DNA from: Mycolicibacterium poriferae
GTDB lineage: Bacteria; Actinomycetota; Actinomycetes; Mycobacteriales; Mycobacteriaceae
Assembly (NCBI RefSeq): GCF_010728325.1
Contig: NZ_AP022570.1
Coordinates: forward strand, 4,650,001-4,714,000
DNA length: 64,000 nucleotides
Direction: 5' to 3'
Shown here: positions 22,441 through 30,863 of the stretch, piece by piece
Layout: every line of letters begins with the position of its first letter
Position numbering within the stretch: the stretch's first letter is position 1
Notes under the pieces: model-generated
Databases searched by the model: none
Told to the model about the DNA's origin: nothing
The model's input: the letters and a program-made list of their open reading frames with translations, nothing else
Translations under genes and position numbers: made by a program

Positions 22441-22513
22441 GCCCCCGTAGCTCAGGGGATAGAGCGTCTGCCTCCGGAGCAGAAGGCCGCAGGTTCGAAT
22501 CCTGCCGGGGGCA
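22441..22513 (+). tRNA. tRNA-Arg (anticodon CCG)
   Basis: This is a 73-nt cloverleaf. The acceptor stem gccccg-type arm (22441-22447) pairs perfectly with 22506-22512, and the discriminator A is at 22513. The D arm is gctc/gagc, the anticodon stem tctgc/gcaga has loop ctccgga giving anticodon CCG, and the T arm gcagg/cctgc has loop ttcgaat. CCA is not encoded. The first foreign DNA begins right after the 3' end, as expected when an integrative element used this tRNA as attachment site. Confidence 0.97.
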
Positions 22514-22602
22514 CTCTTTCTACCAGCACAGATGCGTGTCCGCACAAGATGCGCACAACAAGAGGCTCGGTCTGGCTCCGATACAAAGGGAGCCCAGCCC
22601 AG

Positions 22603-23119
22603 ATGACCACCGCCGGACCTCTTTCCGCACTCTCTCACCGCTGCCCGTTCTGCGGCGCAGAACCCGGCCAGCCCTGCCGCACACACCGCGGCAACGGGCG
22701 CGAACTCGACTTGCCGCATTCCCGCCGCATCGTCGCGGCCAGCCCCGAACTGCAAGCGATCAAGGCCTTGGCGAGCACGCCCCGGCAGGCCCTGTGTTGC
22801 GAGTGCGGAAACCTGCGCACGTTCTGGCGGAACTACTACCCGCCCCGCGACGAGAACAGTGGCGACAGTCTGTTCATCGACCCTCGGGGCTGGTTCGACA
22901 CCGGCTCCCTCAAGTGCTCCCACTGCGGCGTGCGCACTCGGCACGCTGCTGGCCGAAGAACACCTGTCCGACCTCGCCGAGAGGTATCAGGCCTATGGGC
23001 TCGGCGGCCCGTCGCCCTACACCTACGACGTCAGCGAAGACGGCAGAGAATCGCTCCGCGAGCGGCACTTCGCGCAATACCCGCGCAACCCGTTCGTGCA
23101 TCTTCGCCACTGGAAATAG
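22603..23119 (+). pseudogene. Phage-like zinc-finger protein, frameshifted
   Basis: The start ATG at 22603 gives MTTAGPLSALSHRCPFCGAE with a Cys/His cluster CPFCGAEPGQPCRTHRGNG, then a second cluster CCECGN and a third CSHCGVR (about residue 105). The frame then fails near 22930. The likely continuation is in the next frame (LLAEEHLSDLAERYQAYGLG to FVHLRHWK, stop at 23119). Proteins starting with this CPFC...PCRTHRG module occur in mycobacteriophages and actinobacterial mobile DNA. The function is unknown; single-strand DNA or RNA binding is only a guess. Confidence 0.6.
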
Positions 23120-23163
23120 GAGGAGAGGGAGCGCGCAAGGCCGGCAAAACTTGGTTTCGCGCG

Positions 23164-23484
23164 ATGGGTGGCGAACCAATCCCGGTGCCCGAGGAAGTGC
23201 GCGAGAACGGCCAAACCATAACCGATGTGAAAGCTCCCACCCAGCTCACCGACCCCGACCGCACCGAGCACGAGAACCTCGATATTGAAACGGGCATTTG
23301 GTGGGCCACCGACGGCGAGTGCGTCAACTGCCTGAAGGTGCGCCACGACTGGTTGCTCCAGGAGCAGCGCAAGCAACTGCTGGTGAAACTCCTTGAGGTG
23401 TCGAACGCCGTCGACACGATGGCTCCGGAGGATGTCACCGCGTTGCGCGAGCACCTTGACCGCATCATGGAGGTGGCCCGGTGA
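23164..23484 (+). CDS. Hypothetical protein with C-terminal helical region
   Basis: The 106-residue protein starts MGGEPIPVPEEVRENGQTI. It has a central CVNC pair (WATDGECVNCLKVRHDW) that could bind metal together with the following His, and ends in a helical segment (EQRKQLLVKLLEVSNAVDTM). The strongest ribosome-binding-like sequence (aggaggagagg) is about 37 bp upstream of the ATG, so the true start may differ. It lies just after the frameshifted zinc-finger gene, in the same direction. No family recognised. Confidence 0.5.
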   Translation: MGGEPIPVPEEVRENGQTITDVKAPTQLTDPDRTEHENLDIETGIWWATDGECVNCLKVRHDWLLQEQRKQLLVKLLEVSNAVDTMAPEDVTALREHLDRIMEVAR

Positions 23485-23551
23485 ATCCACACGACGTGGA
23501 CGACGTGTGTTGGGACTTGTCCGCTCCAGCATCTGGACGCGATCTTTCAGG

Positions 23552-23779
23552 ATGCTCCCGGAGACAGGGCCGAGTGACTACACCACCCAAGAGTTGATTG
23601 CTCTTGCGGCGGTGATCCGGCCTGTCTACGAGCGCCAGCAAGTGCAGGAGCGCCACCCCGCGCCGCTCCTCAAATTGGTGCGCAAGACGTGCAGAAGGAA
23701 GGCGCCCAGTCCACCCCGAGCACACTGCAGTTGCTGCGGTGGATTCCCGGAGCGTTGGGCTCGAGTTCTCCCCCAGTAG
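23552..23779 (+). CDS. Small hypothetical protein, possibly a gene fragment
   Basis: Read from ATG 23552 the 75-residue product begins MLPETGPSDYTTQELIALAA and has a well-formed amphipathic N-terminal half (IRPVYERQQVQERHPAPLLK) with an Arg/Cys-rich end. The second half looks like out-of-frame sequence, so a shift near 23690 is possible. Its TAG stop ends exactly where a strong GC hairpin begins, which supports a real 3' end here. Function unknown. Confidence 0.35.
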   Translation: MLPETGPSDYTTQELIALAAVIRPVYERQQVQERHPAPLLKLVRKTCRRKAPSPPRAHCSCCGGFPERWARVLPQ

Positions 23780-23812
23780 CGCCCCGGCCGTCGAGAAGCG
23801 GCGCCGGGGCGC
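23779..23812 (+). terminator. GC-rich hairpin after the phage-like gene group
   Basis: The 10-bp perfect arms gcgccccggc (23779-23788) and gccggggcgc (23803-23812) enclose a 14-nt loop. It starts at the last base of a stop codon. There is no U tract, as is common for mycobacterial terminators. Confidence 0.55.
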
Positions 23813-23967
23813 GCTGCTGTTGCGACACCCAACCGACCAGTGGATAGCAGGGCTGGGCGGACGGCACGCAACGACTTGAACCACTGTTCGCGCAGCTCAC
23901 AGCAGGTGATTGCATTCTCAGCGTTTCACACTACAAGAGGCGACGAGTGTGAAGTAGATTGTGAAGT

Positions 23968-24789
23968 GTGACCTCCTCTAGAATTGACGACCCTTTCGAA
24001 GAGTCCCGCGTGGCCGAAGTGCGCCTGGACCGGAGCCCCTTGGCCGTCGTTCTCTTCCAGATCCGCTTTCCGGGTCCCGTGACACGCATCGAGCACGCGA
24101 TCCTCTCCGGGGATCTCGCAGACGCGCTTAGCGCTGATTACCCCTTTGCTGAGCGACAGGAAGTTGTTGAGTTCGTGTTCCAACCAGGACACATGCCGGC
24201 GCAAAAGTCCACAAATTCCACAGCCCTGGCTTTATCGGATGCATCGCAGCAATGGACGCTGTCCATCGCGAGGGACTCTCTATCGCTGACAACGACCGCT
24301 TATAAGGACCGAGACGATCTTCTCGCCCGGGCCGAGGGAATATTCGAGGCTCTTGCGCGGGTCGCGCAGCCGCCAGCAGTATCCCGAGTCGGTCTGCGGT
24401 ACATCAACAGGATTGTCGACACTAAGCTCGTTCAGAGGCTTTGCGAAAACGCCGGTGTTGCGGAGCCAATCCGTCAGCAACAGCTTTTCTCGCTGACCCA
24501 CGGCGCGATACAGAGCACGCTGACTGAACTCCAATACGCCTGGTCCGAAGGGCAGAAGTTGCAGGCCAGGTGGGGCCTCTTACCCGCAGGCCAAAGCATC
24601 GCAAATCCACTAGAACCGTTACCGAATCAGTCGTGGTTATTGGACATTGACGCTTACCATGAAGCACGCTTCGAGTTCTCGACAGAGACGGTGGTCATGC
24701 AACTGAAGACCCTCAGCGAAAAGGCGTATCGCTTCTTTAGGTGGTTCTTCACCCCTGAAGCTCTTCCTGAGTTTGGTGCAGCCGAATGA
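23968..24789 (+). CDS. TIGR04255-type sporadically distributed protein
   Basis: The 273-residue protein shows the pattern I know from the TIGR04255 family: an N-terminal strand after RSPLAVVLFQIRFPG (about 24-38), a central VGLRYINRIVD (about 140-150), and a C-terminal helical end AYRFFRWFFTPEALPEF. The family is patchily distributed, often on mobile DNA, and has no established biochemical role. GTG 23968 is used as start; the region just upstream has repeated gtgtgaag words. Its TGA overlaps the ATG of the next gene by 4 bp (ATGA), so it is translationally coupled as gene 1 of a three-gene cassette. G+C is much lower than in flanking host genes. Confidence 0.7.
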   Translation: MTSSRIDDPFEESRVAEVRLDRSPLAVVLFQIRFPGPVTRIEHAILSGDLADALSADYPFAERQEVVEFVFQPGHMPAQKSTNSTALALSDASQQWTLSIARDSLSLTTTAYKDRDDLLARAEGIFEALARVAQPPAVSRVGLRYINRIVDTKLVQRLCENAGVAEPIRQQQLFSLTHGAIQSTLTELQYAWSEGQKLQARWGLLPAGQSIANPLEPLPNQSWLLDIDAYHEARFEFSTETVVMQLKTLSEKAYRFFRWFFTPEALPEFGAAE

Positions 24790-25508
24790 CGAGCGTTCTT
24801 GTCCCCGTGGAAGAGGACCCGGCAAGCATTCAGCCTCAGTCGACTTGGACGGAGCCGAGCGCCGGCCTTAAGTGGCGCTGCAAGGCAGACTACGAAGCGG
24901 AGAATTTCGCGGCATTAGCTGCCGCGTCTAAGTGGTACGCGTACCACCTTTGGCACCTCTCGCGACGCTGCGGTGAATACGCATCGGCCACTGCGATTAC
25001 AGGGCTGGATTCCCGCGGCACCGAGTTCATACTGCGATACCTGGCAGGTTGGACAGCTCCTCCCGCCATGGCGGTCTTGCTTCGCCACGGCGGTCAGGCG
25101 GACCACTCGCCCACTCTTGAGTCGCTTCATTCGCATGCTGGTGGCTTTCTGCCCCTAAAGGAGACTCATCCGTCGAATCCGCAGGAAATGGTGCGATGGC
25201 TGTACGAAGAGTCAGGTCTTACTTGGGATCAGTTGGCTCGTACGTTGGGCGTGTCTCGTCGCTCCGTCCATGCTTGGGCCCGTGGACAACGGGTAAGTGG
25301 CACAAACTTGGAGCGTCTCAGCAACGTTTACTCCACCATAAGAGGCCTCGACGCAAACTCTGCCGCCGACCGCCGATACGCTCTTTTCAGCCCTCGAGAT
25401 AACAACCAGCCCAATCTTTTTGATCAGTTAGTTATGCATGCGCGAAAGGCAGAGCTTCCCCAAGACGAGCAGGGGTTAGCTCGACGCTTGGGAATAGCGG
25501 CAGATTAG
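24786..25508 (+). CDS. Helix-turn-helix protein, second gene of the island cassette
   Basis: This is a 240-residue protein. The N-terminal 130 residues are unrecognised and mostly helical (KWYAYHLWHLSRRCGEYASA). An XRE/Cro-like helix-turn-helix follows at about 140-175 (LTWDQLARTLGVSRRSVHAWARG, here split: QLARTLGVSRRSVHAW is the DNA-binding core). A polar tail ends at RRLGIAAD. It starts in the ATGA overlap with the TIGR04255-type gene and stops 12 bp before the third gene. It may regulate the cassette or be an effector partner; sequence alone does not decide. Confidence 0.65.
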   Translation: MTSVLVPVEEDPASIQPQSTWTEPSAGLKWRCKADYEAENFAALAAASKWYAYHLWHLSRRCGEYASATAITGLDSRGTEFILRYLAGWTAPPAMAVLLRHGGQADHSPTLESLHSHAGGFLPLKETHPSNPQEMVRWLYEESGLTWDQLARTLGVSRRSVHAWARGQRVSGTNLERLSNVYSTIRGLDANSAADRRYALFSPRDNNQPNLFDQLVMHARKAELPQDEQGLARRLGIAAD

Positions 25509-25520
25509 AGGGTCTCTTAG

Positions 25521-26408
25521 GTGAGCTCTACGGATGAGTTCGAAGAACTGCGCCAAGGCGATTGGCTTGTTGGCGTCTCAAGCCTATCGGTGCTAAATGC
25601 GAGCGGTGGTGTTGCGCGCCAAGAGGCCACGCCCCTTGGGGTCGTTGTGCTTACGCAGTGCTGCGATTTGGCCAAGAATGACACTGGGGTTTTGCATGTT
25701 GCGCCCGTTGTACCGTTGGAGGGAAAGCTTCTCGCTGATGCGAAGGCGGGCAAGACGTCTAGGTACGGGCACCTGGAAGGTGGATACTACATCGATCTAG
25801 CCATAGTAGGGACCCTTGATCGGGATTCGATAGCAGAAGACTTGGAACGAACGCCGCTTGACACTCAGAGGCGAGTCGCGTTGGCCGGTTGTATCGCGCG
25901 CCGATACTCGCGTTTTGCGTATCCCGGGGACATCGTTGAGGTGCTCAGGCCCCTGTCAACGAGAATTCGAGAGAAGGCGCTGAAGAGCGGGGCTATCGGA
26001 GAGGTATTACAGCGGGTAGTAACCATGCGCTTGGAGTGCGAGCCAGACTGGGACGCCCCAGCTGGCCTGTCTCTAACTCTCCTCGTTCTAGTCAGCCCAA
26101 AGTTCTTGCCGTCGCTAGGAGACATCGACTTCGACGCTGTCGATGCAGGTCCAAAACAGATGCGGAAGCAGGGCCTTAATGGGGCCGCGGAGGCATTGCT
26201 CAAGTGCGAAGTGCATAGTCCGCAGACGACATCCCTCTGGGAGGAGTTCGGCGATGAGCTTTTGGCCCTGTTCCGCGAAGGTCTCGGCAATGCCCCGCCT
26301 GGCTATATCGAAGGCGTACAGGTCGAAGTGCTGCGCACTGATGAGATCAACTTCGAGCGTTACCGGAACACGGTCGATCTTGACTTCGACTATCTCTCTA
26401 ACACTTAA
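25521..26408 (+). CDS. Unrecognised protein with TQCCD motif, third gene of the island cassette
   Basis: The 295-residue soluble protein starts with GTG at 25521. An early beta-rich part holds RQGDWLVGVSSLSVL and the striking GVVVLTQCCDLAKND (about 38-52), followed by LEGGYYIDLAIVGTLDRD. A helical middle has CIARRYSRFAYPGDIVEVLRP. No membrane segment or signal peptide is seen. I recall similar uncharacterised proteins with TQSCD/TQCCD at this position, but no function. The two adjacent cysteines could bind metal or be nucleophilic. It ends overlapping the stop of a convergent gene. Confidence 0.6.
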   Translation: MSSTDEFEELRQGDWLVGVSSLSVLNASGGVARQEATPLGVVVLTQCCDLAKNDTGVLHVAPVVPLEGKLLADAKAGKTSRYGHLEGGYYIDLAIVGTLDRDSIAEDLERTPLDTQRRVALAGCIARRYSRFAYPGDIVEVLRPLSTRIREKALKSGAIGEVLQRVVTMRLECEPDWDAPAGLSLTLLVLVSPKFLPSLGDIDFDAVDAGPKQMRKQGLNGAAEALLKCEVHSPQTTSLWEEFGDELLALFREGLGNAPPGYIEGVQVEVLRTDEINFERYRNTVDLDFDYLSNT

Positions 26409-26623
26409 ACGCGCTTCTTCCGACTTCGCCTTCTCCTCGTCGTCGACTCATCGCGAACTGTCGGGGCGTACATGGTGCCCATCTCGCGGATCGCCCTGGT
26501 TGCCGGCCATGTCCTCGGCGGCGTGGTTGTTCTCGTCAGGCCGCCCACACCGGCGGTCGGGGCCGGTCTAGGGGCTTCACGCGACTCGCCTGGAGCCGAC
26601 GCCCTGCGAATCGATTCAATCAT
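26405..26623 (-). CDS. Small basic hypothetical protein, last gene of the decayed nuclease operon
   Basis: The 72-residue product (MIESIRRASAPGESREAPRP to RRRRSRKKRV) is Arg- and Pro-rich. Its ATG (26623-26621) overlaps the ancestral stop codon TGA of the PD-(D/E)XK-type gene by 4 bp (ATGA) once the IS3 element is removed. That is the main reason to believe it. Its stop overlaps that of the convergent TQCCD gene. No family recognised. The IS3 element now separates it from its operon promoter. Confidence 0.4.
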   Translation of the reverse strand: MIESIRRASAPGESREAPRPAPTAGVGGLTRTTTPPRTWPATRAIREMGTMYAPTVRDESTTRRRRSRKKRV

Positions 26624-26697
26624 CCTTCGTTAAGAGGTGGTAGTGAACCGCCCTGGAAAAGTTGGAGGCTCCTGACCTTGGAAACGAGGATGCAGGT

Positions 26698-27042
26698 ATG
26701 CCGAAGGAACAGTCAGCTGGCAAGCCCACGACGCGTCGCTATAGCCCGGAGGAGAAGGCTGCCGCGGTCCGGATGGTGCGCGCCTTGCGCGCCGAGCTGG
26801 GCACGACGCAGGGCACGGTGGCGCGGGTGGCCAACCAGCTCGGCTACGGGGTGGAGTCGGTGCGGTCCTGGGTGCGCCAGGCCGACATCGACGAGGGCGT
26901 GGCGCCCGGGGTGACGACTGCTGAATCGGCGCGGCTCAAGGAACTCGAGCAGGAGAACCGGGAACTTAAGCGCGCCAACGAGATCCTGAAACGAGCAGCG
27001 AGTTTCTTCGGGGCGGAGCTCGACCGCCAACACAAGAAATAG
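26698..27042 (+). CDS. IS3-family transposase OrfA
   Basis: The 114-residue protein has an N-terminal HTH (RYSPEEKAAAVRMVRALRAE to YGVESVRSWVRQADID) and a C-terminal leucine-zipper-type helix (LKELEQENRELKRANEILKR). Its stop (tag) lies in the overlap with the OrfB frame. A -1 shift near 27030-27040 would join it to OrfB as the active OrfAB transposase. Confidence 0.9.
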   Translation: MPKEQSAGKPTTRRYSPEEKAAAVRMVRALRAELGTTQGTVARVANQLGYGVESVRSWVRQADIDEGVAPGVTTAESARLKELEQENRELKRANEILKRAASFFGAELDRQHKK

Positions 27043-27113
27043 TCGACTTCATCGACGCCAACCGGGCTGAGTTCGGGGTCGAGCCCATCTGCACCGTCCT
27101 GCGCAGCGCAGGA

Positions 27114-27959
27114 GTGTCGATGGCCCCGAGCACCTACTACGACACCAAGACCCGGCCACCGTCGGCGCGGGCAGTCCGCGACGCCGAGCTGGCACCGGCG
27201 CTGCGCACGCTGTGGGAGGACAACTACCGCGTCTACGGGGTCCGCAAGCTATGGAAAGCCGCACGTCGGGACGGCCACGACGTGGGCCGCGACCAGGTCG
27301 CGCGCCTGATGCGCAGCCTCGACATCCACGGGGTGCGGCGCGGCAAACCCGTCAAGACCACCAACGCCGACCCGGCCGCGCCACGGCATCCTGACCTGGT
27401 CAACCGCCGCTTCACCGCGGCGGCGCCCAACCAATTGTGGGTGACGGATCTGACGTACGTGCCGACCTGGACCGGGGTGGCCTACGTCTGCTTCATCGTC
27501 GATGCGTTCTCCCGGACGATCGTGGGATGGCGGGTGGCGTCGAACATGCGCACCACCATGGTCCTCGACGCACTCGAGATGGCCCGGTGGTCACGCGGAA
27601 CCACGTTGCCCGGCTTGACCTGCCACAGCGATGCCGGCTCGCAGTTCACCTCGATCCGCTACGGCGAACGGCTCGCTGAGATCGGTGCGCTGCCCTCGAT
27701 CGGATCGGTCGGGGATAGCTTCGACAACGCCCTGGCCGAGACGGTCAACGGCTACTACAAAGCTGAGCTGATCTACGGGCCGGCCCGCTCCGGGCCGTGG
27801 AAGACCGTCGAGGACGTCGAGCTGGCCACCCTGAGCTGGGTGTACTGGCACAACACCGCCCGCCTCCACAGCTACCTCGACGACGTCCCACCCACAGAGT
27901 TCGAGACCGCGTTCTACGATGCCCAACGGAGCGACCAACCACTGGTCGCAATCCAATAG
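27114..27959 (+). CDS. IS3-family transposase OrfB (DDE domain)
   Basis: From ATG 27114 this gives 281 residues, but the reading frame is open back to the OrfA overlap and reads EIVDFIDANRAEFGVEPIC, so it is normally made as an OrfAB frameshift fusion. The rve catalytic triad is intact: first Asp in LWVTDLTYVPT, second in CHSDAGSQFTS, and Glu in NALAETVNGYYKAE, with the K/R seven residues later. The end motif HSYLDDVPPTEFE is typical of IS3. Confidence 0.92.
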   Translation: MSMAPSTYYDTKTRPPSARAVRDAELAPALRTLWEDNYRVYGVRKLWKAARRDGHDVGRDQVARLMRSLDIHGVRRGKPVKTTNADPAAPRHPDLVNRRFTAAAPNQLWVTDLTYVPTWTGVAYVCFIVDAFSRTIVGWRVASNMRTTMVLDALEMARWSRGTTLPGLTCHSDAGSQFTSIRYGERLAEIGALPSIGSVGDSFDNALAETVNGYYKAELIYGPARSGPWKTVEDVELATLSWVYWHNTARLHSYLDDVPPTEFETAFYDAQRSDQPLVAIQ

Positions 27960-28650
27960 ATCGAGCCTCCAGTAGAACCAGGGCGGTTCATAGCCCCCAG
28001 TCATAGCTGTCCCACGCGGCATCCATTACCTCGTTCCGACAGAACGCATCGACGGGTTGAGCCGTTAATTCGTTAGATAGATCGAATACCTCTTTCTCCG
28101 AATCAGTCATGAAGTCGAGCAGGAAGCGATTAATCGGCGTACTCCGCAGGGTCACCAGCAATTCCACCTCTTGACTCGCACAAACAAGGGTCGGGATCGT
28201 CGACTCCGTGTCGAGTCGACTTTGCACCTCTGGAGTGTTCACGAATGCGAATGACTCCATCGTGACAATCAGGCCAAGTCGTGGGAGGTCATGGGGGATC
28301 TCGGCAAACGCCGGATGTCTATCGGATACGTTCCTGTTCGCCTTCTCGATCTGTGAGTAGGCCTTCCTCAGCTTGGTTGAAAGCGTCTCCCACATAGCGG
28401 TAGAGCCCAACCTGATCGGGTCCGTCGGTCGAGTCGACTTCACTTCGATAAGCAGCACGGCGTGCTGCATGACCACGATCCAGTCCACGGAGCGATTGCC
28501 GTTGTCGTAGTGGTGACGGCGCTCGCTGAAATTCCCCACTGACGCTCATCGAAATTCCCCACCCGTGTGGCTCCGCCGAGAAAGGCGGGCCTCCTTCCAA
28601 GCTGCTGGTGTCTGACGCCAGTTGCTTCATCGAAGGAGGCCCGCTTTCTC

Positions 28651-30012
28651 ATGCTCACATGGGAGGACGATGTGGAAGTACATGCCCTACGCAAGCGTGG
28701 TTGGACGATCTCGGCGATCGCCCGCCACACCGGCCGCGACCGCAAGACCGTGCGGGACTATCTGTCGGGGAAGCGAACGCCGGGGGTTCGGGCGCGACCG
28801 GGTCCGGATCCGCTCGATCCGTTCGTCGACTACGTCACCGCGAGGCTTACCGAGGATCCACACTTGTGGGCCCGCACCCTGTTCGACGAACTCGAGGAGC
28901 TGGGGTTCGGGCTGTCGTATCAGAGCCTGACCCGCAACCTGCGCAGCCGGAATCTGCGCCCGGTGTGCGAAGCGTGCCGAACTGCGACCGACCGCCCAAA
29001 CGCGGTGATCCCCCATGAGCCGGGTGAGGAAACCCAATGGGACTGGCTGGAATTGCCCGATCCACCCGAATCCTGGGGATGGGGCAGGACCGCTCACTTG
29101 CTGGTCGGCTCACTGGCTCATTCGGCCAAGTGGCGCGCCGCCCTGGCGCCCTCGGAGGACCAGCCGCACCTGGTCGCCGGCCTCGACCGCGTGCCCCGCG
29201 GCCTGGGTGGGCTCACCCGGGTATGGCGTTTCGACCGGATGGCCACGGTCTGCGATCCCGGCAGCGGCCGGGTGACCGCCTCGTTCGCCGGCGTCGCCAA
29301 GCACTACGGCGTCTCAGTGGCGATCTGCCCGGCCCGCCGCGGCAACCGCAAAGGTGTGGTCGAGAAGGTCAACCACACCGCCGCTCAACGCTGGTGGCGC
29401 ACCCTGGCTGATGACGTCACCGTCGAGCAGGCTCAGGTGAGTCTGGACCGCTTCGCGGCGGTGCGTGGCGACACCAGGCTGCGAGTCACCGCCGACGGCC
29501 GCTCCACGGTCGCCACAGTGGCCAAGACCGAACCGCTGACCGCGGCACCGCCGCTGCCCTATCCGGTGATCGTGGCCGAGACCCGTACCGCGTCGCGCCA
29601 GGCGCTGGTGTCCTATCGCGGCAACCGCTACTCGGTGCCCCCGCAGCTGGCCGCCGCCCAAGTGATCGTGTCGCATCCGGTGGGCGGGCAGTTCTGCGAC
29701 ATCGCCACCACCAGCGGGATCGTTATCGCCCGCCACCGGATGGCCGCCGACGGGCTCGGGGTGATGGTGCGCGACAGCGGCCACGTCATCGCATTGGACG
29801 CCGCGGCCATGGCGACCGCCACCACCGCACGACCACACCGCCGCAAGGAACGCATCCCACCCGGCCCGGCCGCCAAAGCCGCCGCCGCACGCCTACGTCA
29901 ACACACAGCACACGACTCAGGAGCCATCGAAACATCGGCTTCGGCAACCGATTCCACGGTCATCGACCTATCCGCCTACGAGCGGGCCGCCCAGAGAAGG
30001 ACCATCCAATGA
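28651..30012 (+). CDS. istA: IS21 transposase IstA
   Basis: The 453-residue transposase has an N-terminal HTH (GWTISAIARHTGRDRKTVRDY, here the core is ISAIARHTGRDRKTVRDYLS) and a DDE integrase core beginning at EETQWDWLELPDP and including NRKGVVEKVNHTAAQRWW. The C-terminal Mu-type beta-barrel domain contains VSYRGNRYSVPPQLA. Start ATG 28651 has gaaggagg upstream. The 3' end overlaps istB by 4 bp (ATGA). Confidence 0.92.
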   Translation: MLTWEDDVEVHALRKRGWTISAIARHTGRDRKTVRDYLSGKRTPGVRARPGPDPLDPFVDYVTARLTEDPHLWARTLFDELEELGFGLSYQSLTRNLRSRNLRPVCEACRTATDRPNAVIPHEPGEETQWDWLELPDPPESWGWGRTAHLLVGSLAHSAKWRAALAPSEDQPHLVAGLDRVPRGLGGLTRVWRFDRMATVCDPGSGRVTASFAGVAKHYGVSVAICPARRGNRKGVVEKVNHTAAQRWWRTLADDVTVEQAQVSLDRFAAVRGDTRLRVTADGRSTVATVAKTEPLTAAPPLPYPVIVAETRTASRQALVSYRGNRYSVPPQLAAAQVIVSHPVGGQFCDIATTSGIVIARHRMAADGLGVMVRDSGHVIALDAAAMATATTARPHRRKERIPPGPAAKAAAARLRQHTAHDSGAIETSASATDSTVIDLSAYERAAQRRTIQ

Positions 30013-30863
30013 GCCCCACCCCCCGCACCCCGAAAACCACCACCCTCGCCGCTCAGGAGGCTCCGACGGCGACCGCCACGCGCTATCAGCAGCTGCGCTC
30101 CCATCTGGCCGAACTCAAACTGGCCGCTGCCGCCGAAGCCTTGCCCGCGGTCCTCGACCAGGCGACCGCTGAGGGCCTCTCGCTGACCGTCGCCCTGGAA
30201 CGACTACTGGCCGTCGAAGTCGAAGCCAGCACCGCCCGCCGCCTGGCCGGCCGGCTGCGGTTCGCCTGCCTGCCCACCCCGGCCACCCTCGATGACTTCG
30301 ACGTCGACGCCGCCGCTGGCATCGACCGCAAACTCATCGACGAGCTGGGCACCTGCCGCTATCTCGAATCGGCGACCAACATCCTGCTCATCGGACCACC
30401 CGGCACCGGCAAAACCCACCTCAGTGTTGGACTCGCGAGGGCTGCCGCACACGCCGGCTACCGCACCTACTTCACCACCGCCGCGGATCTGGCCGCCCGC
30501 TGCCACCGCGCCGCGATCGAAGGACGCTGGGCCACCACCATGCGCTTCTACGCAGGCCCGACACTGCTGGTAATCGACGAACTCGGCTATCTGCCGCTAC
30601 CAGCCGAGGCGGCATCAGCGCTGTTTCAGGTTGTCTCTCAACGATATTTGAAAACCAGCATCGTCATCACCACCAACCGCGGCGTGGGCGCTTGGGGAGA
30701 GATCCTCGGTGACACCACCGTGGCCGCCGCCATGCTCGACCGCCTCCTGCACCGCTCGGTGGTGATCAACCTCGACGGCCAGTCCTACCGCCTCCGAGAT
30801 CACCACGACGCCGCCGAAACCCTCCGCCGAACCACCACCGGCACCCGCCAACCACTACACTGA
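30009..30863 (+). CDS. istB: IS21 helper ATPase IstB
   Basis: This 284-residue AAA+ protein related to DnaC has Walker A LIGPPGTGKTHLSVGLA (about residues 127-143), Walker B LLVIDELGYLPL, and sensor region VITTNRGVGAWGEIL. It directs IstA to target DNA. It is translationally coupled to istA through ATGA and is full length. Confidence 0.93.
   Translation: MSPTPRTPKTTTLAAQEAPTATATRYQQLRSHLAELKLAAAAEALPAVLDQATAEGLSLTVALERLLAVEVEASTARRLAGRLRFACLPTPATLDDFDVDAAAGIDRKLIDELGTCRYLESATNILLIGPPGTGKTHLSVGLARAAAHAGYRTYFTTAADLAARCHRAAIEGRWATTMRFYAGPTLLVIDELGYLPLPAEAASALFQVVSQRYLKTSIVITTNRGVGAWGEILGDTTVAAAMLDRLLHRSVVINLDGQSYRLRDHHDAAETLRRTTTGTRQPLH

Larger units (their letters stand above)
26644..27990 (+). 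mobile_element. IS3-family insertion sequence, apparently complete
   Basis: The element is 1347 bp. Terminal inverted repeats 26644-26671 and 27963-27990 match in 13 outer bases (tgaaccgccctgg) and, after six mismatches, 9 inner bases (tggaggctc). A 3-bp target duplication tag (26641-26643 and 27991-27993) flanks it, the size typical of IS3. It encodes OrfA and OrfB in overlapping frames. Inserted five codons before the end of a PD-(D/E)XK-type gene, it supplies a new TGA stop. Confidence 0.92.

Noticed and set aside
23465..23884. Minus-strand 139-codon frame among the phage-like genes
   Set aside because: No ribosome binding site, no domain; the plus-strand reading with a terminator hairpin explains the region better.
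26143..26571. Plus-strand frame overlapping the end of the TQCCD gene
   Set aside because: It is out of frame with a better gene and has Ser/Arg-rich shadow composition.
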